Shown: positions 1 to 10,469, counted from the first letter of the stretch. The stretch: DNA of 64,000 nucleotides from Sweltsa coloradensis (GCA_024449915.1 JAMZAV010001845.1:1-64000); one strand, 5' to 3'. Made by a program: numbers and translations. Notes: generated by a model not told the origin, from the sequence alone.

Positions 1-207
1 CCAGTTTTTTTTATTCGGAGCAAGCGAAGAGATCCATTTCACTACACTGGAGAAAAAAATCCGGAATGTTTTTTTTTTTTTTTTTTCTTCTTTCTTTCTG
101 TATTTTTGTCTGTCTGTTAACACGATTCCGGCTGAACCGATACTCCGATTGCGATGAAATTTTATGGAGGCCTTCGAAATCTCTGAACTAAGAACTGCCA
201 CGTTTTT

Positions 208-600
208 GAGCGCAATCGAAAAATTATTTCTCATGAAAATCGCAATTTTACGATTTTTTTCGATTTTTAAAAAATTTCTTCGACTTATAACTCCTACATG
301 CTTTATCCGATTGTAATGATAATTTCACAGAACCTTAATTTTATGAATTGATATATTCGTGTGAAATTTGAGCCTAATCAAATAATTACTTCTCATGAAA
401 ATCGCAATTTTACGATTTTTTTAATTTCTTCGGCTTATAACACCTACATGCTTTATCCGATTGTAATGATTTTTTCACAGAACCTTAATTTTAAGAATTA
501 ATATATTCGTGTAAAATTTGTGCGCAATCGAATAATTATTTCTTATGAAAATTTCAATATTACGATTTTTTCCTTTTTTAAAATTACGATTAATTAAAAA
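208..600. repeat. Tandem repeat, about 155-bp unit, 2.5 copies
   Basis: Each unit begins near an AGC.CAATCGAA-like word and contains CATGAAAATCGCAATTTTACG and a CTACATGCTTTATCCGATTG block. Units start near 208, 371 and 521, and the last is cut short by an A/T-rich stretch. There is no coding potential. Poly-T runs precede the repeat at 68-88. The rest of 1-900 shows nothing recognisable beyond A/T-rich DNA. Confidence 0.75.
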
Positions 601-1066
601 AAAATAAGTTTATTTTTTATTTAATTTGATTTAATTTAAAAAAAATTTCAACAAAGTTCTGATTTTTTCACAGAACAACAGAAAATCCACAAAACACATG
701 GCAGCTCAATTCACCAATTACGCTCATCCAACAACGCGGCGGGACTTAAGCGTTTTCCTAGTTTAAACGTAATAACATGCAAATTTTATTTTGCCAAGCT
801 TTTCGAGGATGCTGTTATGGGACACTGTACGTTTATGAATTAAGAATGCGCAAATGTGGAAGGGTAGATGACCTTGGCCCTTTTTTTAGATCTCATTCCT
901 TTTGAGTGTGTAAGGTTTGGCTGTATTTCTACAAGTTTTTGTTATGTGTGTGATCTCATTACTTTTTCAAGTTCCATTACAAAATTATTTGTTAAAATAT
1001 AATATTTTTATCAAAGTTGATTTAATTTTTATGGTATTAGCAATAACAATAGGATGTAAAATATCT

Positions 1067-1740
1067 AGGCCCGGATTCATGTACATCCTGGGTATAGGTG
1101 GTATAACCATGGTATAACGACGGTATAAGGACTGGTTAAGTCTAGGCAACTCACATCCAATTAAAACTTTCCCATGTAACAACAAACGCACAACTAATGT
1201 TATTTTACACCTATTTCACTGCATCCACAGCCATGTAAATCATCAGATAATCAAAAGAATATTGAAAATTTTCACCATCTTTTGTTTTACATTTTCATTA
1301 AAAGTGACAGGAGATTGCGTGAGTTTATTAAAAGAAAAGAAAGGCTTATTATTGCCGTAAATTTTGGAATAGCCTAGGACTATCATACCATTGTTTATCT
1401 GCATTAGGCTTTTAGTAATCAAAACTAGTTATTTGTACGGGAAGTGTGCCAGAAAAAGGTTGTGCTGGCCTAGGGTTGGCTAAGAAAGGCCTAGGGCTTG
1501 TCAAACATGTAGTGTAAGTATTTATTTATCTAGTCCTATAGCCTAATGGAACTTTAGACCTACACTGTTGTATTATAAATAATTTTCTACATCTGGGCCT
1601 AGGCCAGGGGCGGTTTTCTGATTTGTTTTATGAGAGTATAAGGGACACCTTTTCTCGTTCCACACAAAGAAGAAAAAATTAAAACGTCCGCTATTTGTTT
1701 ACGTATCGCACTTTCCCGCCTAACTCTGCTTGTACCGTCA
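1067..1740 (+). mobile_element. Harbinger-like MITE, copy 1 (right end missing)
   Basis: The left end reads GGCCCGGATTCATGTACAT, and the body matches a second copy at about 19216-19956 over nearly its full length. Shared internal blocks include AGCCTAGGACTATCATAC and GCATTAGGCTTTTAGTAATC. The second copy has inverted ends of the form GGGCCCCGATTCATGTACAT. This copy loses the right inverted end near 1738. The PIF/Harbinger assignment rests only on the GGGCCC-type terminus and is tentative. There is no transposase. Confidence 0.65.
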
Positions 1741-3540
1741 ACAAGTGTCAAGTAACTATAGTTACTTGTTGATTGTATGCCTAGTGTATAAGGCTTATTT
1801 TAAAACCTTTATTTGGAAGCCTTCCAGCAAACTTTTTCAACTTTTTTTTTCAAAAGAGACTATATTTCTATAACCTTAATGTCCATGTAAAATATGAACA
1901 TTGTAGCCCCACCCGTCTGGTCAGAATCGCGGGCCGATTGAAACTGACGGATTAGATGTTAGCAGTAGCAGTAGCAGTAGCAGTAGCTAACATCCTTAAA
2001 GTGATTTTGAGCATGTTTCAAGCCATTTTTTCACCAAGAAGGAATAATCGTACCCCAATAAAATTTGGCTTGTGTTGTCAGGTACCTAAATCCCCTCGAT
2101 TGTGATAGTTTTCAAGTTCACATCACGTTACATGACGGCTGGGTAACACCTCGAAATCACCCCAACTCTGCTTGGTGTATAAGGTGCTTGAGTGTGTAGC
2201 GCACCGCGGCTTGGCTGCGGCGCCCTAACGGGCACCTAGATAGAAAACCGAACACACAATGTAAATTATGAAAGTAATTTAAATTTCATTAAAAAATTTC
2301 GTAATCCAAGAATATCCTTCACACGCTAAAAAACTGTTATTATATATTAACACAGTGGATTAAATCACACTGGTTAACCTAACGAGGCACTTGATTTGAC
2401 TACATCTTCACGCGAGCACAGGGGCCGTACCCTCGACCGTTGCCGACTAATTAACCAACCGCCTATGCGGCCTGCGCCGACACAACACACTACCACCTCT
2501 CACACATCTACTACTGGTGAGCCACCTGTCCAGAGAAGTTTTATATTCCTCAAAGGTCACGTGACACGATCGCTCCTCCCTTAAAAGTGTAGAGAGCTTC
2601 CACCTAAGATTTACCTTCAAAGACACCCCCTCACTACACCCTTCATCAACAAGATGAGTCCGGCTCGCACTAAGTTTGTTCTGACTCTATATAATTCTGA
2701 GAACCGAGCTGCGTCTCCCCTCCTGGTTAGTGGTCGAAGCCCAGAGAAGGAAATCGAAGGAACGTCTTTACCAAATAGTGGATGCGTTGAAGCATGTGAT
2801 GTCAATGCTAAACTTGTACCTGATGGTTGGAATGTCAAAATATTGAACTTCAAACATTAATTACTCTCTTAATAGTTAACCGTTCGTTTCAAATAAGCGG
2901 CAAACATCTTTAATATAACAGGTTCATATAATGTGCTACTTTAAAATTTGAAATTTAAGCTTTAAATAGCTTAATTAGTTTTATCACTGATTATTCACTT
3001 TTATGTTAATTACACAGTCAAATTCGTATAAATGATAATTGATTTTGATAGTTGATTACATAGTGATATATTATTGATGAAAATATCTTCAATTTGTTGC
3101 ATATTAATAAAGTTAATAAATTAATTGGATACATTTACACATCGATATGGAAATATGATGGATATCGAATTGAAAATAGCTAGGGAGGCTTGTTTGTCTT
3201 ACAATGTACAACAAAAGATAATTTTACATAAATACCATTTTGCAGTGACAGTCTACATATCATTGTACATATCACATATCAATACATATCAATATGAGGA
3301 TCATATCATTTACAAGTTACAACTAATACTAAAAAATTAATAAAGGAAAGTTATAGCATATAAAATATGCAAATATGTCATAACTTGCTAAAATCTAGAG
3401 TTTTGTAAAGTTAGTTAGGTAACTAAAACTTAACACTTTGTATGAATTAACATTTTCTAGGCTTTCTTTTGACATTGAGAGCAGGTAGGGGAGGGGGGGG
3501 GGGGGAATATGTCCATTTAGTAGTGAGTGAGTTTAAAGTT
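1741..3540. other. Intergenic or intronic DNA without a supported gene
   Basis: A hexamer microsatellite (AGCAGT, about 4.5 units) sits at 1961-1987. GC-rich DNA with short inverted words lies at 2190-2240. A more GC-rich stretch at 2390-2860 includes an open frame of 68 codons at 2654-2860 with no recognisable domain, which could be an LTR or leader of an unidentified element. The rest to 3480 is A/T-rich. A G homopolymer run occurs near 3490-3505. Confidence 0.4.
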
Positions 3541-3544
3541 GTGG

Positions 3545-4490
3545 ATCAACACCTTAGTGTTGTTGAGATAGTAATATTTTTTTAAATTCTCGTTTGAACA
3601 AGTTTTTACATTTCTTTGTAAGCGCTTTTGGTAGGGAGTTGTATATTTTTATTGCTGTGTGAGTAAAAGAACGTTGAAACATGGCTGTGGAGTGAGAGTA
3701 TAAAATGAGTTTAAATGCATTTCTGGTATGAACTGTAAACTTACTACTTCTTTCCATAAGTTCGTTACATAATAAGTATGATGGAGATTTGTTTGTGAGG
3801 ATTGAGTTAGTAAGTGTTCCAAGGTGAGCTTTCCTCCTGTTTTCCATGTTTTGCCATCCAATTTCCTTGTATCGATGTGATGTTGCTCATTTTTCTTTAA
3901 GTTTAGGGAAAATCTTACACATGCATTTTGAGCTTTTTGTATCCTTTGCTAATGCTTGTCTATGGCATCCAAACATGGACCATAGATGATGTCTGCGTAA
4001 TTGAATCTTGAAAGTATTAACGAGTCTGCGAGCATGAGTTTAATGTCTTGTGGTAACATGTTCTTAAATTTGTAAAGATGTTTTAACTTTCCATAGCATG
4101 ACTGAATGAGAAGATTTGTGTGCTTTTTGAACCTGAGCCCGGAGTCCAGGTGTAAACCCAAGTTTTTTGCTACATCCACAATAGGGATCGCTTTTCCTCC
4201 TATTGATATTTTAAAGTTCGGATCACTAGTTTGCAGCAAAGCTTTGGCAAGACCTTTTGGCTGTCCAACATAAATCGTTTTGTTCGGGTTGAGAATAAGA
4301 GACTACTTTTTGGATAATTCTTCAATGAATTTTAATTCTGAGTTAATTTCATCAACAGCTTTTTTATGATGTTCAATTTTAAATGAGTGATATTTTTGCG
4401 TGTCGTCAGCATATGCATGTGTTTAGTGTTGATGATCATGTCCAATACATTCAAAGAGACAGTTAGCGTCAAGCTCAACTCCAAAAGTAC
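3545..4490 (-). pseudogene. Non-LTR retrotransposon reverse transcriptase, C-terminal half, decayed
   Basis: Read on the minus strand, this starts with an RT catalytic motif AYADDTQKYH near 4400. It continues through the thumb region (ILNPNKTIYVG, then NLGLHLDSGLRFKKH) and ends in the conserved LINE tail with the IYNSLPKALTKK motif near 3600-3660. That tail is typical of CR1/L2/Jockey-type ORF2 proteins. It carries in-frame stops near 4300 and 3953 and a frameshift near 3850, so it is dead. The endonuclease and the first RT blocks are missing, as in a 5'-truncated insertion. The exact clade is not resolved. Confidence 0.85.
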
Positions 4491-4676
4491 CAAGAAATCA
4501 TAATAATATAATAGTATTTATACCAATTACCGGTTTAATCCTGTACAATATACTGACTGTACAATAATGGCCTCTCTGCATGGGAATTGTTTAAACCACG
4601 CCCTAGACCCGACTTGAAACATAAAACTGCAGAGAGCGCCACCGGTCGGAGGCAGAATCACATTTTTCAACCGCTT

Positions 4677-5010
4677 GCAGACCTTCCGTGCTCCGGTAGT
4701 CATAGGAAAATGGCTCGACCGAAAATTATACAATTTTGGGAAAAAGTTAGATAATTGTATAATGTTTGCAACGTATTAACCAGAATGTACTTTTTCCTCC
4801 CGATTTTCCACCAAAAAATTCAAGAATTACTGCAAATTTTCCAATTTTCACGTATTTTCTTCATTTTTTTGGTGGAAAATGGGGGAAACAATATACATTC
4901 TGGTCAATACGTTGCAAACATTATACAATCATCTAACTTCTCTTAAAATTGCATCAATTTCGGTCCAGCCATTTCGATGTTATCACCGGAGCACGAAACC
5001 GTTAAGTTTT
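4677..5010. mobile_element. Fold-back element (long inverted repeat)
   Basis: The left arm (about 4677-4800) and right arm (about 4890-5010) are inverted copies. Examples are GTGCTCCGGT against ACCGGAGCAC, and TGTTTGCAACGTATT against AATACGTTGCAAACA. The arms are about 115-120 bp with scattered mismatches. A spacer of about 90 bp itself contains CCACCAAAAAA opposite TTTTTTTGGTGG. A transcript could fold into one long hairpin. No target duplication was identified. It is probably a MITE or fold-back transposon. Confidence 0.75.
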
Positions 5011-5177
5011 GGTCAAATTTTAACTTGAAAGAGACACCTTAACAACCATTTACATTACTCCTTTACCAAATCAAAAGTTGTCATGCTGACCATCCCATGA
5101 GGATGTTGTTATTTGGTTTAAGCCTAAGCCATATGCTTCAGATTCAGATCTATAATGCACCAACAATTTAGAAGTTA

Positions 5178-5505
5178 CTAGCTTACCCGTCACGCGTTGC
5201 TACGACGTTGTTGTTGTGTTGTTGTGTGTTATGCCAGAACCCTCGTCCCCCCCCCCTCGTCCCCTCGTCGTCGTACCCTCGTCGTGGGAGTGTACTTCTC
5301 CATAAAAAAAATACGTATATGTGTCAACTTTCATGGTGATATGTCCAACGGTGTCGAAGTCAATTCATTGGTGAGTCATCTTTGCATGCACCGATCACCA
5401 CGTGGAGGAGTTAGAACAAAATGAATAGCATAGAAACCTTCCCCGTGAAAAAATACACATATGTGCCAAGTTTCATGGAGACCGGATGAATGGTGTAGTC
5501 TATTA
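5178..5505 (+). repeat. LINE-tail-like repeat, copy 1
   Basis: It starts with AGCTTACCCGTCACGCGTTG and includes CACCGATCACCACGTG, CCTTCCCCGTGAAAAAATAC and CAAGTTTCATGGAGACCGG. These words recur in the copy at 5818-6190. Such runs are typical of 3' regions of RTE-like LINEs or their SINE partners, which is an inference from the word pattern. It is cut off at 5505 by a TAGGGATGTGCGG-type sequence that looks like a hAT-type transposon end (5504-5590) with no partner end found. Confidence 0.5.
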
Positions 5506-5817
5506 GGGATGTGCGGTTCCAGGTTTTGGTTTCGGTTCCGGTTCCGGGTAGTAAAGTACTCGATTTTTCGGTTCCGGTTCGGTTCCCGTTCCATCAAAAT
5601 ATGAATAAAAACATTAATTTATGGATTACTGAGATTAACCACTTAACAACAACTTAACAGGCCTATGAGAAACATACAAATATCTATAAAATTAACAGAT
5701 GGCGAAGAAATGATGTGAGATCTAACTCTGCCGTTGACAGAACCGTAGTGAAGTGAAGGCTGTACTGTAATGGCAGACCGACTCGGTTGGGTCTTTCCAG
5801 TCACGTGATACATATGT

Positions 5818-6190
5818 GCCATCTAGCTTACCCGTTGTGCGTGGATAATGCAGCTGACGGAGCCACGCTATAAGAACAGTCTTCCTTGTCTAAATAAAAC
5901 TTAATTTGTCATCAGTAAGCCTGCCATTACGCCATCAATAACATGCTCTGAGACCGGCTGACAGATGCACTACACTACATTCGAAAAACATTATTGTTTT
6001 TTCACTTTATGTGTTGCAGGCACCGATCACCACGTGTTACAACAAAATGGATAGCATAGGTATCTTCCCCGTAAAAAAATACATATATGTGCCAAGTTTC
6101 ATGGAGATTGGATGAATGGTGTAGTAATGCATAAAGGACAAACAAAACATACATACATACAGACATACATTCGTTTTTATATGTATAGAT
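5818..6190 (+). repeat. LINE-tail-like repeat, copy 2
   Basis: It begins CTAGCTTACCCGTTGTGCGTGG and shares CACCGATCACCACGTGTTA, CTTCCCCGT and GTGCCAAGTTTCATGGAGA with copy 1 at 5178-5505. It ends with a CATACATACATACAGACATAC run and TATATGTATAGAT, a usual terminus for this class of repeat. There is no coding capacity. Confidence 0.5.
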
Positions 6191-6265
6191 TAAGTTACCA
6201 TCTTGGTGGTCAAGACATCTACCTGTAATGTGGGAGACCCAAGTTCAAACTTTGGCCAGAATGAA
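6185..6265 (+). repeat. tRNA-related SINE fragment
   Basis: GGTGGTCAAGACATCTACCTG resembles a pol III A box followed by an anticodon arm. GAGACCCAAGTTCAAACTTTGG resembles a B box with its T-arm. It is a diverged relative of the tandem SINE units at 28535-28911, which share the CCACCTGGAATGTGGGAGA segment. It is too diverged to be a tRNA gene. Confidence 0.5.
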
Positions 6266-6672
6266 TTTTTAAAGTTTTCTGGATTGTACTAATTAGTCAT
6301 TATAGATTTAAACTTTTTTGAGGTACTGATCACTGATCATTGCAGAGTACATGTGTGTGTGTGTGGCGGGGTGGATTAAAACCTGATGTTTAATACAAAT
6401 AGTTTTTTTGCTAAAGGGGTATGTTGACTGGCTATAGGGTGTTCTTTTTTGTTCCGCTGTTCTGTAACTGTTCAGTTCACATACACAGCAGCAAAACGGG
6501 AGCTAACAATGCTTTAACATGGTCAGAGCATGGTCTACATGGGAAGAGTATACATTACGCAAATAAGTCTATCTATCTATCTAAAATTTAATGATTGCCT
6601 ATGTTATAGCTCACTATTGTGGTGTAGGCTGACATTGAATGTGGGGGGGGGGGGGTGCTCTCTGAGAGGTCT

Positions 6673-6769
6673 GTCCTGGCAGCTCTAGCTATGCCATAAA
6701 GACCAGTAAATACACTGAAAGTCCTGGCAGCTCTAGCTACGCCGTAGAAGACCAGTAAATACACTGAAT
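6673..6769 (+). repeat. Tandem duplication of about 48 bp, two copies
   Basis: Units at 6673-6720 and 6721-6769 both read GTCCTGGCAGCTCTAGCTA at the start and CCAGTAAATACACTGAA at the end, with three or four differences. A G-run lies upstream at about 6643-6655. The pair ends about 60 bp before a USP10 splice acceptor. Confidence 0.8.
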
Positions 6770-6830
6770 TATGTAGGCCTGCTATTCTCAAAGTTTGTCT
6801 GATATCAATTGTTTTTACTTTTTATTTCAG

Positions 6831-7026
6831 AATTCCTATGCAAATATGAGCTAGAACACAAGTCAGTCAGCCTCCTGCCACGCGGTTTGACAAACCGTAG
6901 CAATTGGTGCTATATTAACTCCATACTGCAATCGTTGCTTGCATGCCCACCTTTCTACAATCTGATGAAGGCACTCCCACCACCAAGGAAAAATCAAAAG
7001 TCAACAACGCCCATCCTCGATAGCAT
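6831..7026 (+). CDS. usp10: USP10-type ubiquitin-specific protease, Cys-box exon
   Basis: USP10 is a cysteine deubiquitinase that removes ubiquitin from substrates such as p53 and ribosomal proteins in other animals. This exon encodes the start of the peptidase C19 domain. The Cys box GLTNRSNWCYINSILQ holds the catalytic Cys in NWCYIN. It is followed by LLACPPFYNLMK, which closely resembles vertebrate USP10 (LxACPPxYxLMK). The acceptor is TTTATTTCAG at 6821-6830. The donor GTGAGT starts at 7027. The exon begins with two bases completing a codon and ends with two bases of the next, so it is not a complete ORF. No frameshift or stop is present. Exons for the N-terminal half, which in vertebrates carries the PAM2-like motif, were not found upstream in 1-6830. 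Confidence 0.9.
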
Positions 7027-7214
7027 GTGAGTTGTTAAGATTGTAATGTATAGCTGCTCCATCGAAAGAATGCAGATTCTAGCGCATCGGCGGGACCGAG
7101 CGGGTCAATAAGCGATCAGTATTAACTATTTTGAACTATATATATGATGTTTAACCTTGGCTTTATAGTAGGCGACTATGACGCTGTTATGTTAGTACTT
7201 TAGACAGAAATTAA

Positions 7215-7250
7215 AAAAGTGACTACACCGGGGTTTGAACCCGGGACCAT
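7215..7250 (-). repeat. tRNA-like B-box fragment
   Basis: On the minus strand ATGGTCCCGGGTTCAAACCC carries a pol III B box (GGTTCAAACC). It is a remnant of a tRNA-derived SINE inside the USP10 intron. No A box or full cloverleaf is present. It is followed on the plus strand by an AT microsatellite (7250-7270). Confidence 0.5.
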
Positions 7251-7339
7251 ATATAATATATATATATAGATAGCTGATTGGCTAGAACTAGCCCGCCGGT
7301 GACGTCATCATCTCCAAACATCCGATGAAGCAGCTATAA

Positions 7340-7920
7340 AAGTGTATACTGATGGAAGTCAACTACTAGGCCTACTGTCCTTGATGGCATGCAAGTTGTT
7401 TAGATTGTATTGTAATTTGTAAAAATTGTCACTGATTGAAGTCAGCTGCTAGGCCTACCATCCTTGATAACATGCTGTTTAAAATAAATAATTAAAATAA
7501 ATTTGTATTTAGAGTACCAACTCAGCCATATAACTGATTTTCAGTGGGGACTTTAAACCAAAGCGACCAAGCCAACCCTGTAGGCCCCGACGCTATCAAC
7601 GAGTGAACGATAACCAACCAAAGATTGATATTTTTTTAAATAGGAAAATATAGCAATCAGTGGTATTGACAGTGCGAACACCCGCGGAATAACGCCAGAA
7701 TCAACAAGGCTGATTCAGAACAACTTGAAATTTATTAAGTGCTTCGTTGCTAGGACGGCTCTAAAGTCACCATTTACTAATTCCTGAGACAAAAGAGATT
7801 GTATTGTAAAAGTGTACACTGACTGATGGAAGTCAACTACTAGGCCTACCATCGTTGATACTTGATAGCATACGAGCTGTTTAGATTGTGTTGTAATTTG
7901 TAAAAATGTACACTGATTGA
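7340..7920 (+). repeat. Degenerate local repeats related to the USP10 exon/intron junction
   Basis: The junction at 7012-7055 (ATCCTCGATAGCATGTGAGT, then TGTTAAGATTGTA) recurs in altered form at about 7377-7425 (CCTTGATGGCATGCAAGTTG), 7458-7482 (ATCCTTGATAACATGCTG) and 7845-7912 (CTTGATAGCATACGAGCTG). Each is followed or preceded by GTTTAGATTGT, TTGTAATTTGTAAAAA and TAGGCCTACC blocks. None of the later copies keeps the GT of the donor. A 300-bp dispersed repeat (7495-7795) separates the copies. Confidence 0.65.
7495..7795 (-). repeat. Dispersed 290-bp repeat, copy 1 (minus orientation)
   Basis: It is one of three copies (with 9684-9985 and 43845-44262). Shared words include ATAACTGATTTTCAGTGGGG, AAAGCGACCAAGCCAACCCT and TTCGTTGCTAGGACGGCTC. 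The end at 7495 is A/T-rich with AAATAAAT-type repeats, as in a SINE tail, so I orient it minus. It is about 85-90% similar to the others by eye. Confidence 0.7.
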
Positions 7921-7984
7921 ATGGGGTTACACATTTTTTCGTATCTGTATTGATTTACATGATGATAATATGTTGTTTTTGCAG

Positions 7985-8150
7985 AGTCCAGTTTGTTAAT
8001 GAATTCCTCCCCCTGTCGTCGGTGACTCGGAGTCGCAAGGAGCGCAACTTCCGCAAGGAGGACGGTTCCATGGACGTGCAAACGGGGCCATCTTTTGAAC
8101 CAGCTTATATCTACAAAATGCTCAACAATATACGTAGCGACACCTTTAAG
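7985..8150 (+). CDS. usp10: USP10-type ubiquitin-specific protease, second exon
   Basis: The acceptor is TTTTTGCAG, ending at 7984, and the donor GTCAGT starts at 8151. The first base completes the split codon left by the exon at 6831-7026, giving an isoleucine and then VQFVNEFLPL, in line with the VRLMNEFTNMP region of vertebrate USP10. It continues through a basic linker to GPSFEPAYIYKMLNNIRS, which matches the conserved GAAFEPTYIYRLL block. The exon ends in phase 0 after TFK. The linker is Arg/Lys-rich (SRKERNFRKEDG). Base composition is GC-richer than the surrounding intron, as expected for coding DNA. The next exon found is 36.2 kb downstream. Confidence 0.9.
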
Positions 8151-8344
8151 GTCAGTGTTCAAGTTGTATTCTCTTATAAATAATTATAATTATGACATGG
8201 GCGAAAAGCAATGTGTGGAACTTGCCGGCACAAGTTGACTTGCCTCCATGTTAGTTAGTTACTTAGTTTGTAAATCCAAAATATCTTTTTACAACATATA
8301 GGATTTGTCAACAGGTATAATAACAATGAAACAATAATTTAAAA

Positions 8345-8397
8345 ATTAATGATGGCAATTGTAAAAGTTTGCCCCGGCTGGGGATCGAACCCAGAAC
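8345..8397 (-). repeat. tRNA-derived SINE head, first part
   Basis: On the minus strand GGGTTCGATCCCCAGCCGGG is a B box with T-arm and acceptor-like stem. The other half lies at 8843-8870 (GGTATGCAAAGCCAGAGG on the minus strand). The two were separated by the hAT-type element at 8398-8842. Together they form a tRNA-like head of about 70 nt. Confidence 0.6.
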
Positions 8398-8842
8398 TAG
8401 AGATGGGAAAAATGGGTTGATTCCTAAATGTTGAACCCCTTGAACAAATCACATTTAAACAGTCAACTGTGTTTTTTCTGGCCGCGTATATTGATAATTT
8501 ATTTTACGCACTCGTCATTCCAGCGGTCTATTATCGCGGAACCCGTAATACAGCAACGTCAGTTTACTTGCGATTTATCCGCATTTTGTCGATGCCAGAC
8601 GATCAACTGGCCGGCTTGTCAAGTCAGCAGCAAGTGCACGTCTAAAAGTATAGCACCACTATGCAGAATTATTTACTCACCATTATTCTGGCGGTCTGTT
8701 TCCGCGAAACCCGTAATAACGGTGGCGGCAGTTCACTCGCAAAAATTGCATTTTTCAATGTTTAATGGTTTTTTAATTTACTATCGGTTTTCCCTAAGAA
8801 TTAATCTCTACCCGACCACTAAACGTTACCTTCCCATCCCTA
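8398..8842. mobile_element. hAT-type MITE, 445 bp, target duplication CCCAGAAC
   Basis: The ends are TAGAGATGGGAA at 8398 and TTCCCATCCCTA at 8842, inverted with one mismatch. The 8-bp sequence CCCAGAAC stands directly outside both ends (8390-8397 and 8843-8850). Its removal restores a continuous tRNA-like SINE head. The open frame inside (8428-8883) runs past the element's end and is not credible as a gene. The superfamily is inferred from the 8-bp duplication. Confidence 0.85.
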
Positions 8843-8884
8843 CCCAGAACCTCTGGCTTTGCATACCGATTTCACTATTATAAT

Positions 8885-9685
8885 GAAGTGGAAAGTAAAG
8901 AAAATGAAAGTGTTAAAAGGCCTGGGCCTAGTGATTCGCATAGGCCTAGCCCTGCCACAGAGAAGAGAATTCCCCTGAGGCCCATGCCAGGAGTAGGCCT
9001 AGTCCTAAGTGATGTGATGGAGGTTAGTACACCTCATAGCTAGAGATACGTTTTTTTAGCACTTAAATTTAGAAAATTTAGCATTAATTTTGACAAATTT
9101 AGCATTTTGTAGCATCAATTGGTTTCTTTTCCACCAAAACCCTAAATGTAGGGTGTTTCTTAAACTTCTTCTGGTAAATGATGAATTGTAGGAACATTTT
9201 AATTCAATATAGTCACATAAAACGCTAGAATACATTAACATTATTTTTAGTAAAATTAGCATTTTAAATCGTCAAAATTAGCATTTTGTTGCATCAAAAA
9301 CCTAAAACGCTAAAAAAACTTATCTCTACTCATAGCCCAAGACTTAACCCTACAATTAATGAAAACAATACTACTAGTTGTAATCAAAATATCATGACAG
9401 TTCTGCTACAACTGATGGAACAAAATTGCCAACAGAATGAAGCTATAATACAGCTACTAAATATGCCTAATATACCTAGAGAGACGGAAAACGTAGACCT
9501 ATCTCACGTTAGACAGCAGGATGCATATCACATAATGTCAGATCTATTGATAAACATATCTGATTTCAATGGGGAAGGGACAGGAGGTCCAAGGTTACAA
9601 AATATAAAGACAACCTCAAATCTTCATGGATCTCAAATCTCCACCTGTCTTCAAGCTGGAGGCTGCAAGATCCCATCTTGTTGTC
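8885..9685 (+). pseudogene. Ty3/gypsy element A, gag N-terminal part (split by a MITE)
   Basis: The coding frame runs from about 8885 to 9040 and resumes at 9329-9685 once the hAT-type MITE at 9041-9328 and one copy of its duplication are ignored. The gag region contains a polar, Asn/Gln-rich stretch (MEQNCQQNEAIIQLL) and an ISDFNGEG motif that resembles the start of a gypsy capsid. It is broken again at about 9684 by a 300-bp dispersed repeat. A start codon and the 5' LTR could not be found. The assignment depends on the downstream protease and RT in the same direction. Confidence 0.6.
9041..9328. mobile_element. hAT-type MITE, 288 bp, target duplication CTCATAGC
   Basis: The terminal inverted repeats are TAGAGATACGTTTTTTTAGC (left) and GCTAAAAAAACTTATCTCTA (right), with one mismatch. 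The 8-bp sequence CTCATAGC lies on both sides (9033-9040 and 9329-9336). TTTAGCATT-type words are repeated inside. It is inserted in gag of gypsy element A, and the gag frame reads through after removal. Confidence 0.9.
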
Positions 9686-9985
9686 TTAGGAGTTTGTAAA
9701 CGGTGACTTTGGAGCCGTCCTAGCAACGAAGCACATAATAAATTTCAGAGTTGTTCTGAATCGGCCTTGTTGATTCTGGCGTTGATTCGCGGGTGTTTGC
9801 ACTGTCCATACCACTGATAGCTATATTTCCAATTAAAAAATATCGATCTTTGGTTGGTTATCGCTCACTCGTCGATTGCGTCGGAGCCTGCAGGGTTGGC
9901 TTGGTCGCTTTGATTTAAAGTCCCCCACTGAAAATCAGTTATATAACTGAGTGGGTAGACTCTAAATAAAATTTATTTTATTTAT
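9684..9985 (+). repeat. Dispersed 290-bp repeat, copy 2 (plus orientation)
   Basis: It is the reverse complement of the copies at 7495-7795 and 43845-44145, running from TAGGAGTTTGTAAACGGTGA to an ATTTATTTATTT tail at 9975-9992. It interrupts the gag frame of gypsy element A between the SHLVV segment and the AAHHWN segment. Confidence 0.75.
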
Positions 9986-9989
9986 TTAT

Positions 9990-10350
9990 TTAACCAAGGC
10001 AGCACACCATTGGAATATGGCGCAACATGAAGAATTCACGACTTGGGATGAATTTTATCGACAGTTCAAGAAAACTTTTGTGGGTGATGTTGGTCTCGGC
10101 TTACCAAAACGTTGTAAGAGAATGAACGAGCGGAATCAACTGAAGGGTGAAACACAAACAATTATTTTCACGAGAAGATGTGTCTGTGCAGAGACCTTAG
10201 GCTAGACTTTGAAGATTCTAAGAGACGAATGTTTGGACTATGATCCCGGGAATTAAGCATTATTATTTATTATTATTATTTTGGCCACAAATGCAAGGGA
10301 CTGCCAAGCCAGGCCACATCCAGCGTTTCTGTAATGATTCTACTTCTAAA
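9990..10350 (+). pseudogene. Ty3/gypsy element A, gag C-terminal part with zinc knuckle
   Basis: It encodes AAHHWN, then TTWDEFYRQFKKTFVGD, the conserved W..F...F...F block of gypsy capsids, and an R.Q..GET segment. A CCHC-like zinc knuckle (CHKCKG, then AKPGHIQRFC) is visible near 10284-10345 only if one base is skipped. Stop codons occur at about 10202 and 10242, so the gene is decayed. Confidence 0.75.
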
Positions 10351-10469
10351 CCAAGTGTATCGCAAAGTATTTCGACTGAATGTTATTAATGAACATGGAC
10401 AACACAACAACATAACACTGGTGTGGGAATGTCTAAAATCTAAATATATGAAAAATGCTTAAGTAAATG

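Noticed and set aside
1961..1987. CRISPR-like or regulatory repeat
   Set aside because: It is a simple AGCAGT microsatellite in a eukaryotic genome.
2654..2860. Small protein gene
   Set aside because: It is 68 codons, open on both strands, with no domain and no conserved start context.
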